NCBI GenBank assembly: GCA_964442285.1
Contig: CAYTZH010000099.1
Span: 1-5,647 of the forward strand
DNA: 5,647 bases
DNA from: CAYTZH01 sp964442285
GTDB taxonomy: Bacteria > Myxococcota_A > UBA9160 > JAFDET01
Direction: 5' to 3'
Below the pieces are notes generated by a model. That model saw only the letters and a list, made by a program, of their open reading frames with translations, made no database searches and was not told the origin of the DNA. Position 1 is the first letter of the stretch. Each line of letters begins with the position of its first letter. Position numbers and translations under genes: made by a program. Below, piece by piece: positions 1 through 5,647 of this stretch.

Positions 1-68
1 AAGCGGCCGGGGAGGCCAATCAACCTACCCAGGCGCCCGGGACAGCTCAAGCGAAAAGGGGCATGATC

Positions 69-73
69 GAGGT
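69..73 (+). promoter_or_regulatory. Ribosome binding site of the CHASE2 gene
   Basis: GAGGT lies five bases before the ATG at 79 and matches the anti-Shine-Dalgarno sequence. It decides in favour of that start over the out-of-frame ATG at 63 and the in-frame ATG at 145. I recognise no convincing -35/-10 promoter in the 78 bases upstream. One frame there (from base 1) stays open to a TGA at 64-66, so an upstream gene could end here, which would explain the lack of a promoter. Confidence 0.7.
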
Positions 74-78
74 CCGCC

Positions 79-1653
79 ATGGATCTCCGAGCGCAGCTCG
101 CCCGAATTCGCGTCGCCCTGACCTCCATCATCGCCGGGCCGCCCATGGCCGAGCCGGATCCGCCCCCGCCCTCCCGCTGGCTCCCGGACTCCTGGTACTG
201 GCGCAACGTGGTGATCAACGTGCTGGTGGGCGTCGGCGTGGCCCTGACCCTCCGCCTGGCCCCGGAGCCGGACTGGCTGGCGACCCGCCAGGACCAGGCC
301 ATGGACTGGATGATCCGGATGCATGCCGGGGTCTCGCCGGAGGACTACCGGGGACGACCCTTCGTGATGCTGGACATCGACGAGACCACCTACCGGCGCT
401 GGGGCGAGCCCTTCCACGTGCCGCGCGACCGGCTGGCCCGGCTGCTCTCCTTCGCCCTGGAGGGGGGCGCTGGACTCGTGCTGGTGGACGTGGATCTGGA
501 CCGCGCGGCGGGCCCGGAGGACGCGGAGCTGGTGCGGGTGCTGCAGGCGCTGCCGCGCGAACCGGGCGGCCATCCCCCCGTCGTGCTGGCCCGCAGCTTC
601 CGCGAGCCGCTCCCCCCGGATTCGAGCCCGTGGCGCGAGCAGCGCCGCTCCTTCCTCGACCCGCTCGTGGCGGCCAAGCCGGGCGCCTACTGGGCCTCCA
701 CCCTGTTCGTGCGGGATCCGGACTACCGCGTCCGCCGCTTCCGGAACGTGGAGCCCACCTGCAACGACGGCGAGGCCGCGGTGACCCCGGCCATGCAGGT
801 GCTGGCCGCCGCGCTGCTGCTCGACCCGGAGGGGGGACCCGCGCGCCTGAGGGAGGCGCTGGGGGCCTATCGGCCGGCGTGCGGCGAGGCCGACGCGCCC
901 GGCGGGGCGGCACTCGCCGATCGCCAGATCGAGCTCGGCGGCGTCGCCCTCGCGCTGGCGGGGGACCGGGTCTCGAGCCGCATCCTGTTCAACTTCGGCG
1001 GCGACCGCAGGCCGGAAGCGACCCCGCCGCGGGTCCCGTTCCGGAGCCGCGAGACGCCGCTGCTCACGCGCCTGCCGGCCCATCGGGTGACGGAGGGGCA
1101 GCAGCCGCTGGATGCGAGCCTCGTCCGCGACCGGGTCGTCGCCATCGGCGCGAGCTACGCCGACAGCCGCGACCTCCACGCCACGCCGCTCGGGGAGATG
1201 CCGGGCGCCGTGATCCTCCTGAACGCCATCTACTCGCTCCTGCAGCACGGCGGCCTCAAGCCTCCCTCCACGGCGGTCGTGCTGGCGACCCAGATCGCAC
1301 TGGTCGCCGTCGTGAGCCTCGCCTTCGCCGGCATCAACTTCATCTGGGCGGCCCTGATCGCGACCCCCATCGTGCTCGCGGTCCTCCTGCCGATCTCCTT
1401 CTGGCTGTTCCACCACGGCGTCTGGCTCGACTTCGCGATCCCGGTCGGGGCCGTGCAGATCCAGGCGGTCATCAAGAAGTACATCGAGCGCTACTCGATC
1501 ATGCGCTCCCGACTGAATACACTGACAGCCGGGGCGTCCCAGGAAGAGCCGGAACCGACGTGCCGGGGCGAGGAGGAAGACGCATCCGCGGAGCAGGATC
1601 CGCAGCCGCCCTCGGCGGCCGCCTCGGCGGGTGGGCGCGACGCAGCCTCCTGA
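79..1653 (+). CDS. CHASE2-domain membrane sensor protein without an output domain
   Basis: A 524-residue inner-membrane protein with CHASE2 architecture: a short cytoplasmic N-terminus, one helix (about 43-60), a large periplasmic domain (about 61-395), then three closely spaced helices (about 398-417, 420-444, 449-465). Family hallmarks visible are LDIDETTYRRWG at 98-109, LVLVDVDLD near 133-141, ILFNFGGD at 302-309, and the block from IGASYADSRD (356-365) through H367, TPLG (369-372) and PG (375-376) to N382. CHASE2 is an extracellular sensory module usually fused to kinases, cyclases or diguanylate cyclases. Here only about 55 acidic, proline-rich residues follow the last helix, so any output must come from a partner. 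Cys228 and Cys268 are the only periplasmic cysteines I see and could pair. The 3' end overlaps the start of the FecR-like gene, which suggests co-expression. The ligand is unknown. Confidence 0.92.
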   Translation: MDLRAQLARIRVALTSIIAGPPMAEPDPPPPSRWLPDSWYWRNVVINVLVGVGVALTLRLAPEPDWLATRQDQAMDWMIRMHAGVSPEDYRGRPFVMLDIDETTYRRWGEPFHVPRDRLARLLSFALEGGAGLVLVDVDLDRAAGPEDAELVRVLQALPREPGGHPPVVLARSFREPLPPDSSPWREQRRSFLDPLVAAKPGAYWASTLFVRDPDYRVRRFRNVEPTCNDGEAAVTPAMQVLAAALLLDPEGGPARLREALGAYRPACGEADAPGGAALADRQIELGGVALALAGDRVSSRILFNFGGDRRPEATPPRVPFRSRETPLLTRLPAHRVTEGQQPLDASLVRDRVVAIGASYADSRDLHATPLGEMPGAVILLNAIYSLLQHGGLKPPSTAVVLATQIALVAVVSLAFAGINFIWAALIATPIVLAVLLPISFWLFHHGVWLDFAIPVGAVQIQAVIKKYIERYSIMRSRLNTLTAGASQEEPEPTCRGEEEDASAEQDPQPPSAAASAGGRDAAS

Positions 1654-2698
1654 TCGCGCTCGCCCTGTCGCTCGCGCCGATGGCGTCGGGCGAGCCCGTC
1701 CCGGAGGGCGGAGAGCCCGGCGAGGCCGCCGTCCCGGAGGCCGGCTTCGTNNNNNNNNNNNNNNNNNNNNNNNNNNNNNNNNNNNNNNNNNNNNNNNNNN
1801 NNNNNNNNNNNNNNNNNNNNNNNNNNNNNNNNNNNNNNNNNNNNNNNNNNCCGTCCCGGAGGGCGGAGAGCCCGGCGAGGCCGCCGTCCCGGAGGCCGGC
1901 TTCGTCGAGAGCTTCGTCGGCTCGCCCGCGGAGTACGAGCTGCTGCGCGACGGTCGAGGACACCCCATCGCGGTGTTCACGCCGCTCTACGCCGGAGACC
2001 GGCTGGCGGTCCGCAGCGAGACCGGCGCGATCACGCTCCGGCTCGGCGGCCCGACGCCGCGGACCCTCACCCGGGAGGACGGCCCCCTGCGCGTGGAGGC
2101 CCCGCGCGAGCCCATGACCGTCAGCCGCAACCTGCTGGCCTGGGCCGGGGACTTCCTGCTCGGGTCGGAGCGACAACGGGACCGGCGCGTGGCCCTGGTG
2201 ACCCGCGGCGCCGATCTCGACGCCGCCCTGCTGGAGGCCCGGCCGTGTCGCCTGCACGCCGGCCCGCGCATCCTGGTGTTGACCTGGCGCGGCGGCGTGC
2301 CTCCCTACGCCGTGGCCCTGACACCACTCGAGGACGCGGGGTCGGAGGGCGCCGCGAGCGCCGGGGGCCTCGACGTGCCCGCGGTCCGGCTTCCCGTGAC
2401 CCTCGCCCCCGGCCCGCACCGGGTCGTCGTCCGCGACGCCACCGGTGCTTCCATCGAGGGCCGCATCCTGGCGGTCGACTCGGCGCCGGCGCCTCCCGCC
2501 CGCCTCTCCGAGCTGGAGCCCGGGCCGCTGCACGAGACGCTCGTGGCGGTCTGGCTGGCCAGCCAGGACGAGGGCACCTGGGCCCTCGAGGCCTATCAGC
2601 GGGTGGCCGGGCTCGAGGCCGGCTACCGGCCCGCCGCCCTCGTCCGCGAGGCCCTCGAGCGCGGCGAGCGACCGAGCGCGCCGATCACTCCCGAGTGA
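1560..2698 (+). CDS. Secreted FecR-like protein, split by an assembly gap
   Basis: Read after collapsing the duplicated 55 bp and the Ns, this is one 327-residue frame. It starts at GTG 1560, with a weak GGAA five bases upstream. Visible parts: a basic N-terminus, a signal peptide with hydrophobic core SLLIALALSLAPMA (about residues 30-43), then a short VPE-rich stretch. Residues 64-112 form a FecR-like segment (V68-G69, R78-D79-G80, P90-L91, G94-D95, then TGAITLRLGG at 103-112). A beta-rich, possibly Ig-like part follows at about 189-251 (from LTWRGGVPPYAVALT). The C-terminus, about 272-320, is helical. FecR-type domains are periplasmic sensors or anti-sigma regulators, and FecR-like proteins often accompany CHASE2 proteins; a periplasmic partner role is inferred. 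The 94-bp overlap with the CHASE2 gene is unusually long. An alternative start at ATG 1680 (287 aa) would lose the signal peptide, so I prefer 1560. As deposited, the frame shifts across the Ns and the GTG at 1631 gives a spurious N-terminus. Confidence 0.72.
1696..1750 (+). repeat. Left copy of the 55-bp contig overlap
   Basis: These 55 bases are identical to 1851-1905 on the other side of the N run. They abut the Ns exactly, as expected when two contigs sharing a terminal 55-mer are scaffolded without being merged. Within the unit, the 12-mer at 1696-1707 recurs at 1729-1740 (33 bp, 11 codons), encoding an imperfect VPE-rich peptide repeat; this may be what broke the assembly. Confidence 0.95.
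1751..1850. other. Scaffold gap of 100 Ns, probably of false length
   Basis: A run of exactly 100 Ns is a conventional placeholder. Both flanks carry the same 55-bp sequence, so the real distance is best explained as a 55-bp overlap, not missing sequence. Removing 155 bases joins the upstream signal-peptide frame to the downstream FecR-like frame without any stop, which independently supports the collapse. Confidence 0.93.
1851..1905 (+). repeat. Right copy of the 55-bp contig overlap
   Basis: Identical base for base to 1696-1750. The match stops at the Ns on one side and runs directly into the unique FecR-like coding sequence on the other. Most likely the same genomic 55 bp represented twice, not a biological duplication. 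Confidence 0.95.
2685..2698. other. Antisense overlap of two convergent gene ends
   Basis: The plus-strand FecR-like gene stops with TGA at 2696-2698 and the minus-strand YnbE-YdbL gene stops with TGA at 2687-2685, so their last 14 bases are shared. No hairpin followed by a T-run is visible in or beside this overlap on either strand. Confidence 0.85.
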
Positions 2699-3200
2699 TC
2701 CAGGCCCCGTCGGCCGTCATCACCGGCTGGCCCGGGCGCGCGAGAGCGATCCGGCGCTCACCGGCCACCACCTCCACGGCCTCGCGCGACACGTCGTACT
2801 TCTGCGCGAGCTCCCGGTAGACCTCGCGGCGTTCGTCGTTGACCCGCTCCAGCAGCGCCACGATCGCATCGCCGCGCTCGCCCGACGCGACCCCGAGGTA
2901 GCCGTCCGGCCGCTCGCCCACGGCGCCTCGCGCCTTGGCCTCGTCGACGTCGCGGGAGTCGGCCAGCTGCCCCGCCACGTCCTCGCCGAGCCCCCGGCCG
3001 GAGACCTGGGTCTGGCCGCGCTCGTCGGCGACCAGGGCCGCGACCTCCTCGTCGAGCTTGATGCGCACCTCCTGCTCGACCTTGATGTTGAGGTTCACGA
3101 CGATGGGCTCCTCGGTCGCCACCCGCACCTTGGGGGAGCAGGCCGAGGCCGAGAGCAGGACGGCGAGGAGCAGGCCGCCGCCGAGGCGCGGTCCCCGCAT
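2685..3200 (-). CDS. ydbL: YnbE-YdbL (DUF1318) fusion lipoprotein
   Basis: A 171-residue predicted lipoprotein. Residues 1-20 are a signal peptide ending in SASA before Cys21, the expected lipidated residue. Residues 21-60 look like mature YnbE: CSPKV, then EEPIVVNLNIKVEQEVRIK at 30-48. Residues about 82-171 look like YdbL/DUF1318: EAKARGAVGE (87-96), GYLG (100-103), ALLERVNDERREVY (115-128), LAQKYDV (131-137), VVAGERR (144-150), ARPGQPV (154-160) and G165-W167. In E. coli the two are separate small proteins of about 60 and 108 residues. YnbE acts with the AsmA-like protein YdbH in an inner-to-outer membrane bridge for lipid homeostasis, and YdbL is thought to modulate YnbE. The sum of those lengths fits this fusion. 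A GGGGAG ribosome binding site and a TGATG overlap tie it to the gene upstream. Function by homology is sound for the domains; the effect of the fusion is inference. Confidence 0.9.
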   Translation of the reverse strand: MRGPRLGGGLLLAVLLSASACSPKVRVATEEPIVVNLNIKVEQEVRIKLDEEVAALVADERGQTQVSGRGLGEDVAGQLADSRDVDEAKARGAVGERPDGYLGVASGERGDAIVALLERVNDERREVYRELAQKYDVSREAVEVVAGERRIALARPGQPVMTADGAWITRE

Positions 3201-3848
3201 CAGCCCCCGCTCCCCGGAGCCGCTTCCGGGATGTCGTCGACGAAGATCACCCCGGTATCGTCCCGGCCGGACTCGACCAGAGGCGCCTTCCCCCGGCGCA
3301 TCCAGGTCACCTCGTAGTCGTACTCGAAGACGCTGAGGGGCAGGGTGATCTCGATCTCGCGCCCGTCGATCTCCTCGTGGGTCTGCAGCGCCAGGTCCTG
3401 GGAGCGGCGCCCGTCGAAGAAGTCGTACTCGACGTGCACCGACACGGCCCGCACCCCCTGCTCGCGCAGCACCTCCTCGTCGCCGATCAGCTCCACCGTG
3501 TTGCGCCGGTAGGGGGCGTAGAGGTCGATCATGTTCGTCTCGCTGCGCACCCAGTCGGTCTCGAAGAGTCCGCCGCCCTTGAAGCTCCAGCGGGTCCGGT
3601 AGTCGTACTGGAGCCACGCGTCCCGGTCGCTGTCCTCGTTCCAGCCGTAGATCATCCGGAAGTCGCGGCTGTCGCGGTTGAAGGTGTTCCGGTCGACGAC
3701 GATCTCCTGGAGGGTCTGCGCCCCGTTCTCGTGCTGCTTCCGGAGGGTGACGGTGACGCTGTTGATGTACTTGTCGAACTCCGGGAGGATGGCGCCGTCG
3801 ATCCCCACGTGGATCTCCCGCTGCTGGTAGGCCGGGTCGGAGAGGTTC
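3200..3848 (-). repeat. Coding repeat: downstream copy of the duplicated C-terminal domain
   Basis: This stretch matches 4993-5647 in the same orientation at an offset of about 1.8 kb, close to one gene length. Several nucleotide blocks are nearly identical (for example around 3770-3830 and 5570-5630), which indicates a head-to-tail gene duplication with later divergence, strongest at the 3' end. Confidence 0.8.
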
Positions 3849-4993
3849 ACGGTGCGGAAGCGGTTCTCGTCGTCGCCGAAGCGAGCGTACAGGTCGCCGA
3901 CGTTGGCGACCATGGTGACCTGGCGGTCCACCGGCGCCTGGTTGTTGAAGTGGACCGTGGTCTTGCCCGACTTGCGGATCTCCTTGACCTCGTACTCCAC
4001 GGTGACGCTGAGGGGCGTCAGGCCCTCGGCGGCCTGGCGCGGATTCTTCACCACGTCGAGGATGCCCCCGAGCCCGTCCATCATCCCGCCCATCGGATTC
4101 GAGGCCTTCTCGTCGACCTCCTGCTGCTGCTCCTGCTCCTCCGGCGTCTTCTTCTTGAACATCATCGCGAGCAGCCGCCCGTGGACCGCGTCGAGCAGCT
4201 CCTGCATCTTCGGGTTCTCGCCCCGGACCTCCAGCTCGATGGCCCCGGTCCGGCGCAGCTCGTCGAAGGTGTTCTCGAGATCACCCGCCAGCATGCCCGC
4301 GAAGGCGGCGCCACCGGCCTTGAACTTCTCGCTCTTGCTCACCTCCTCCCAGTTCACCGTGAGCCGGGCGTCGTAGGCGTCCCGCAGCCCGGTGAGGGTC
4401 ATCTCGAAGACCAGCGACACGTCCGGCGTATCCATCTGGAAGCTCTCGAGCAGGAGCTTCGACTGCTCGGGCGTGACGTCGAAGGAGAAGGCCACCTCGT
4501 TGCCCTCGAACACCGGGGCGCTGCCCGTGGCCAGGGCGCGGGTCTCCTGCTCGCCGTCCTCGCGCAGGATGGACGACACGAGCACGTAGCGACCGCCCGT
4601 GAAGATCACCGGGCCGCGCAGGACCGTCTCGTCGCGCTCGGTCTTCTGCCGGAGCGCGGCCTCGGCCTTCCGCAGGGCGGCGTCGGGCGTGTCGTAGGTG
4701 GCCATCAGGGTGACGATGCCGCCGCCCTCGGCCTGGGTGATGCCCTGGCTGGCGCCCTCGCCCGAGGGCGCGTTCACCACGTAGCGCAGGAACGAGAAGA
4801 TGGGCTGGCCCCGGGCGTCGGTGGCCAGCCGCGCCGTGAGCGGCACGTAGTACCAGTGGTCCTCGTTCTCGACCGAGGGGAAGCACCAGAGGCCCTCCAC
4901 CCGGGCGCCCCGATCGATCAGGATCTGCTGGGCCCAGGCGGGGCCCGCCAGGGAGAGGACCAGCCCCACGGCCAGCGCGCGCAGGAGCCGCAT
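3200..4993 (-). CDS. Exported protein of unknown function, 597 aa (downstream paralogue)
   Basis: I do not recognise the family. Residues 1-21 are a typical signal peptide (MRLLRA, hydrophobic core, cleavage after AWA21), so the mature protein should be periplasmic or surface-exposed. The body looks beta-rich. Features include HWYYVPL at 46-52, GQPIFSFLRYV at 62-72, a segment around VTPEQSKLLLESF, and a charged, Gln/Glu-rich stretch followed by a Gly/Met-rich one at about 278-315, probably a linker. The conserved C-terminal domain includes DFRMIYGWN (444-452), RWSFKGGG (468-475) and NMIDLYAPYRR (487-497). Cys37 is the only cysteine I see. No catalytic motif is evident. From about residue 382 to the end it matches the partial gene upstream. 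The ATG start overlaps that gene's stop (TGATG), and its own stop overlaps the start of the YnbE-YdbL fusion, so a shared role in envelope biology is inferred. Confidence 0.88.
   Translation of the reverse strand: MRLLRALAVGLVLSLAGPAWAQQILIDRGARVEGLWCFPSVENEDHWYYVPLTARLATDARGQPIFSFLRYVVNAPSGEGASQGITQAEGGGIVTLMATYDTPDAALRKAEAALRQKTERDETVLRGPVIFTGGRYVLVSSILREDGEQETRALATGSAPVFEGNEVAFSFDVTPEQSKLLLESFQMDTPDVSLVFEMTLTGLRDAYDARLTVNWEEVSKSEKFKAGGAAFAGMLAGDLENTFDELRRTGAIELEVRGENPKMQELLDAVHGRLLAMMFKKKTPEEQEQQQEVDEKASNPMGGMMDGLGGILDVVKNPRQAAEGLTPLSVTVEYEVKEIRKSGKTTVHFNNQAPVDRQVTMVANVGDLYARFGDDENRFRTVNLSDPAYQQREIHVGIDGAILPEFDKYINSVTVTLRKQHENGAQTLQEIVVDRNTFNRDSRDFRMIYGWNEDSDRDAWLQYDYRTRWSFKGGGLFETDWVRSETNMIDLYAPYRRNTVELIGDEEVLREQGVRAVSVHVEYDFFDGRRSQDLALQTHEEIDGREIEITLPLSVFEYDYEVTWMRRGKAPLVESGRDDTGVIFVDDIPEAAPGSGG
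3210..3215 (-). promoter_or_regulatory. Ribosome binding site inside the end of the 597-aa gene
   Basis: GGGGAG on the minus strand lies nine bases before the ATG at 3200, within the last codons of the preceding gene. Together with the TGATG overlap it fixes this start, and so the lipoprotein signal peptide, over the longer open frame that extends to about 3617. Confidence 0.75.
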
Positions 4994-5647
4994 CAGTGAG
5001 CCCGCGCCGCGGTCTGGTCGGGCGGGGGCATCTCGTCGACGAAGAGCAGGCCCGTGCTGTCGGTCCCCTCGAGCACCCGGCGCTCGCCCGACGACGCGAT
5101 CCAGACGATCCGGTAGTGGTAGCTCTTCTCCTCGAGGGGCAGGGTGAGCTCCAGCTGGCGGTCCTGGATGGGCTGGTCGGCCCGCAGGCGCAGCTTGTCC
5201 TTCTTCCGACCCGAGAAGAAGGGATAGTCGACGTGGACCACCACGGCGCGCACCCCCTGCTCCTGCAGCAGCTCGTGGTCGCCGAGCACCCGCACGAGCT
5301 TGCGCCGGTAGGGCGCGTAGAGATCGATCATGTTGGCCTCCGAAGGGCGCCAGGGGGTCTCGAAGGCGCCGCCGCCCTTGAAGCTCCAGCGGGTCTGGTA
5401 CTCGTACTCGAGCCAGGCCGTGCGGTCCTCGTCGCCGTTCCAGCCGTAGATCATCCGGAAGTCGTTCTCGCTGGCGTTGAAGGTCTCGCGGTCGACGACG
5501 ATCTCCTGCAGCGTCACCTTGCCGTTCTGGTGTCGCTTGCGCAGGGTGGTGGTGACGCTGTTGATGAACTTCTCGAACTCCGGGAGGATGGCGCCGTCGA
5601 TGCCGACGTGGATCTCCCGCTGCTGGAACGCGGGGTCGGCGAGGTTC
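4993..5647 (-). CDS. C-terminal part of a tandem paralogue, cut by the window edge
   Basis: The frame is open from the right edge of the window to a TGA at 4995-4993, giving 217 residues with no start in view. The GTG at 5517 is an internal valine, since homology to the next gene continues upstream of it. The first 115 or so residues align without gaps to residues 382-497 of the 597-aa neighbour, about three quarters identical by eye, sharing QQREIHVGIDGAILPEF, TLQEIVVDR, DFRMIYGWN, RWSFKGGG and NMIDLYAPYRR. The last 100 residues diverge more but keep LREQGVRAV/LQEQGVRAV-type and TLPL motifs and a common (V/L)(I/L)FVD(D/E)(I/M)P near the end. Function unknown. It is the first gene visible of the coupled minus-strand unit and is probably exported like its paralogue, but its signal peptide lies outside the window. 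Confidence 0.87.
   Translation of the reverse strand, partial: NLADPAFQQREIHVGIDGAILPEFEKFINSVTTTLRKRHQNGKVTLQEIVVDRETFNASENDFRMIYGWNGDEDRTAWLEYEYQTRWSFKGGGAFETPWRPSEANMIDLYAPYRRKLVRVLGDHELLQEQGVRAVVVHVDYPFFSGRKKDKLRLRADQPIQDRQLELTLPLEEKSYHYRIVWIASSGERRVLEGTDSTGLLFVDEMPPPDQTAARAH

Noticed and set aside
63..1559. ATG at 63 and the long plus-strand frame that follows it
   Set aside because: The frame is a low-complexity Arg/Pro/Ala shadow of the CHASE2 gene. Only its last part, from GTG 1560 onward, looks coding, as the signal peptide of the FecR-like protein.
1696..1905. A genuine long direct repeat or mobile-element target duplication around the gap
   Set aside because: The match is exactly 55 bp, abuts the Ns on one side, and its removal restores a reading frame; an assembly overlap is simpler.
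25..1980. A 651-codon minus-strand open frame opposite the CHASE2 gene
   Set aside because: It crosses the Ns, is Arg/Gly/Pro-rich and has no recognisable motif; the plus strand carries clear CHASE2 signatures.
3201..3617. Upstream extension of the YnbE-YdbL frame to a 310-aa protein
   Set aside because: The extension lies inside the 597-aa gene and its translation is Arg/Gly-rich shadow sequence. The ATG at 3200 has a good ribosome binding site and begins a lipoprotein signal peptide.
4116..4160. CTG/CTC trinucleotide run as a microsatellite
   Set aside because: It is short, imperfect and explained by a Gln/Glu-rich coding segment on the minus strand.
3377..4999. A 540-codon plus-strand open frame antisense to the 597-aa gene
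   Set aside because: Its translation is a Val/Leu/His/Glu/Asp-rich string typical of the reverse complement of a high-GC gene. The minus-strand frame has a signal peptide, a paralogue next door and coupled junctions.
4993..5517. A complete 174-aa gene starting at GTG 5517
   Set aside because: Homology to the downstream paralogue continues unbroken from 5517 to the window edge, so the valine is internal and the gene is truncated by the window.

Overview
This is a GC-rich window with long, tightly packed genes. It carries two gene sets that face each other and meet tail to tail at about 2690. It looks like an assembled (probably metagenomic) scaffold: there is a run of exactly 100 Ns whose two flanks are the same 55 bp. 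The signal peptides, a lipoprotein and the YnbE/YdbL signatures indicate a diderm, high-GC bacterium, with proteobacterial or 'deltaproteobacterial' lineages as the best guess. I cannot fix the taxon from sequence alone.

Left half, plus strand (79-2698): a two-gene unit. The first gene is a CHASE2-domain membrane protein with one N-terminal helix, a large periplasmic sensor domain and three C-terminal helices. It ends in a short acidic tail with no kinase, cyclase or other output domain. The second gene overlaps its end in another frame and encodes a secreted FecR-like protein. The assembly has broken this second gene with a false 100-N gap. Collapsing the 55-bp duplication (1696-1750 = 1851-1905) removes 155 bases and restores one continuous frame, from a GTG at 1560 through a signal peptide into the FecR-like domain (327 aa). 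Translating straight through the Ns gives a wrong N-terminus.

Right half, minus strand (5647 to 2685): three genes in order of transcription. The first is the C-terminal 217 residues of a protein cut by the window edge. The second is a 597-aa exported protein that is a clear tandem paralogue of it. The third is a 171-aa lipoprotein that I read as a natural fusion of YnbE (lipoprotein) and YdbL (DUF1318). Both junctions are TGATG stop/start overlaps, so the three are very probably one translationally coupled operon. In Escherichia coli ydbH-ynbE-ydbL encodes a periplasm-spanning lipid-homeostasis bridge. No YdbH (AsmA-like) gene is visible here, and the two large exported paralogues of unknown function occupy the upstream slots.

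The last genes of the two units overlap antisense by 14 bp (2685-2698), leaving no room for a terminator between them. I see no RNA genes, mobile elements, CRISPR arrays or attachment sites, and no non-coding stretch over 300 bases. The first 78 bases hold only a ribosome binding site and possibly the last codons of an upstream gene.
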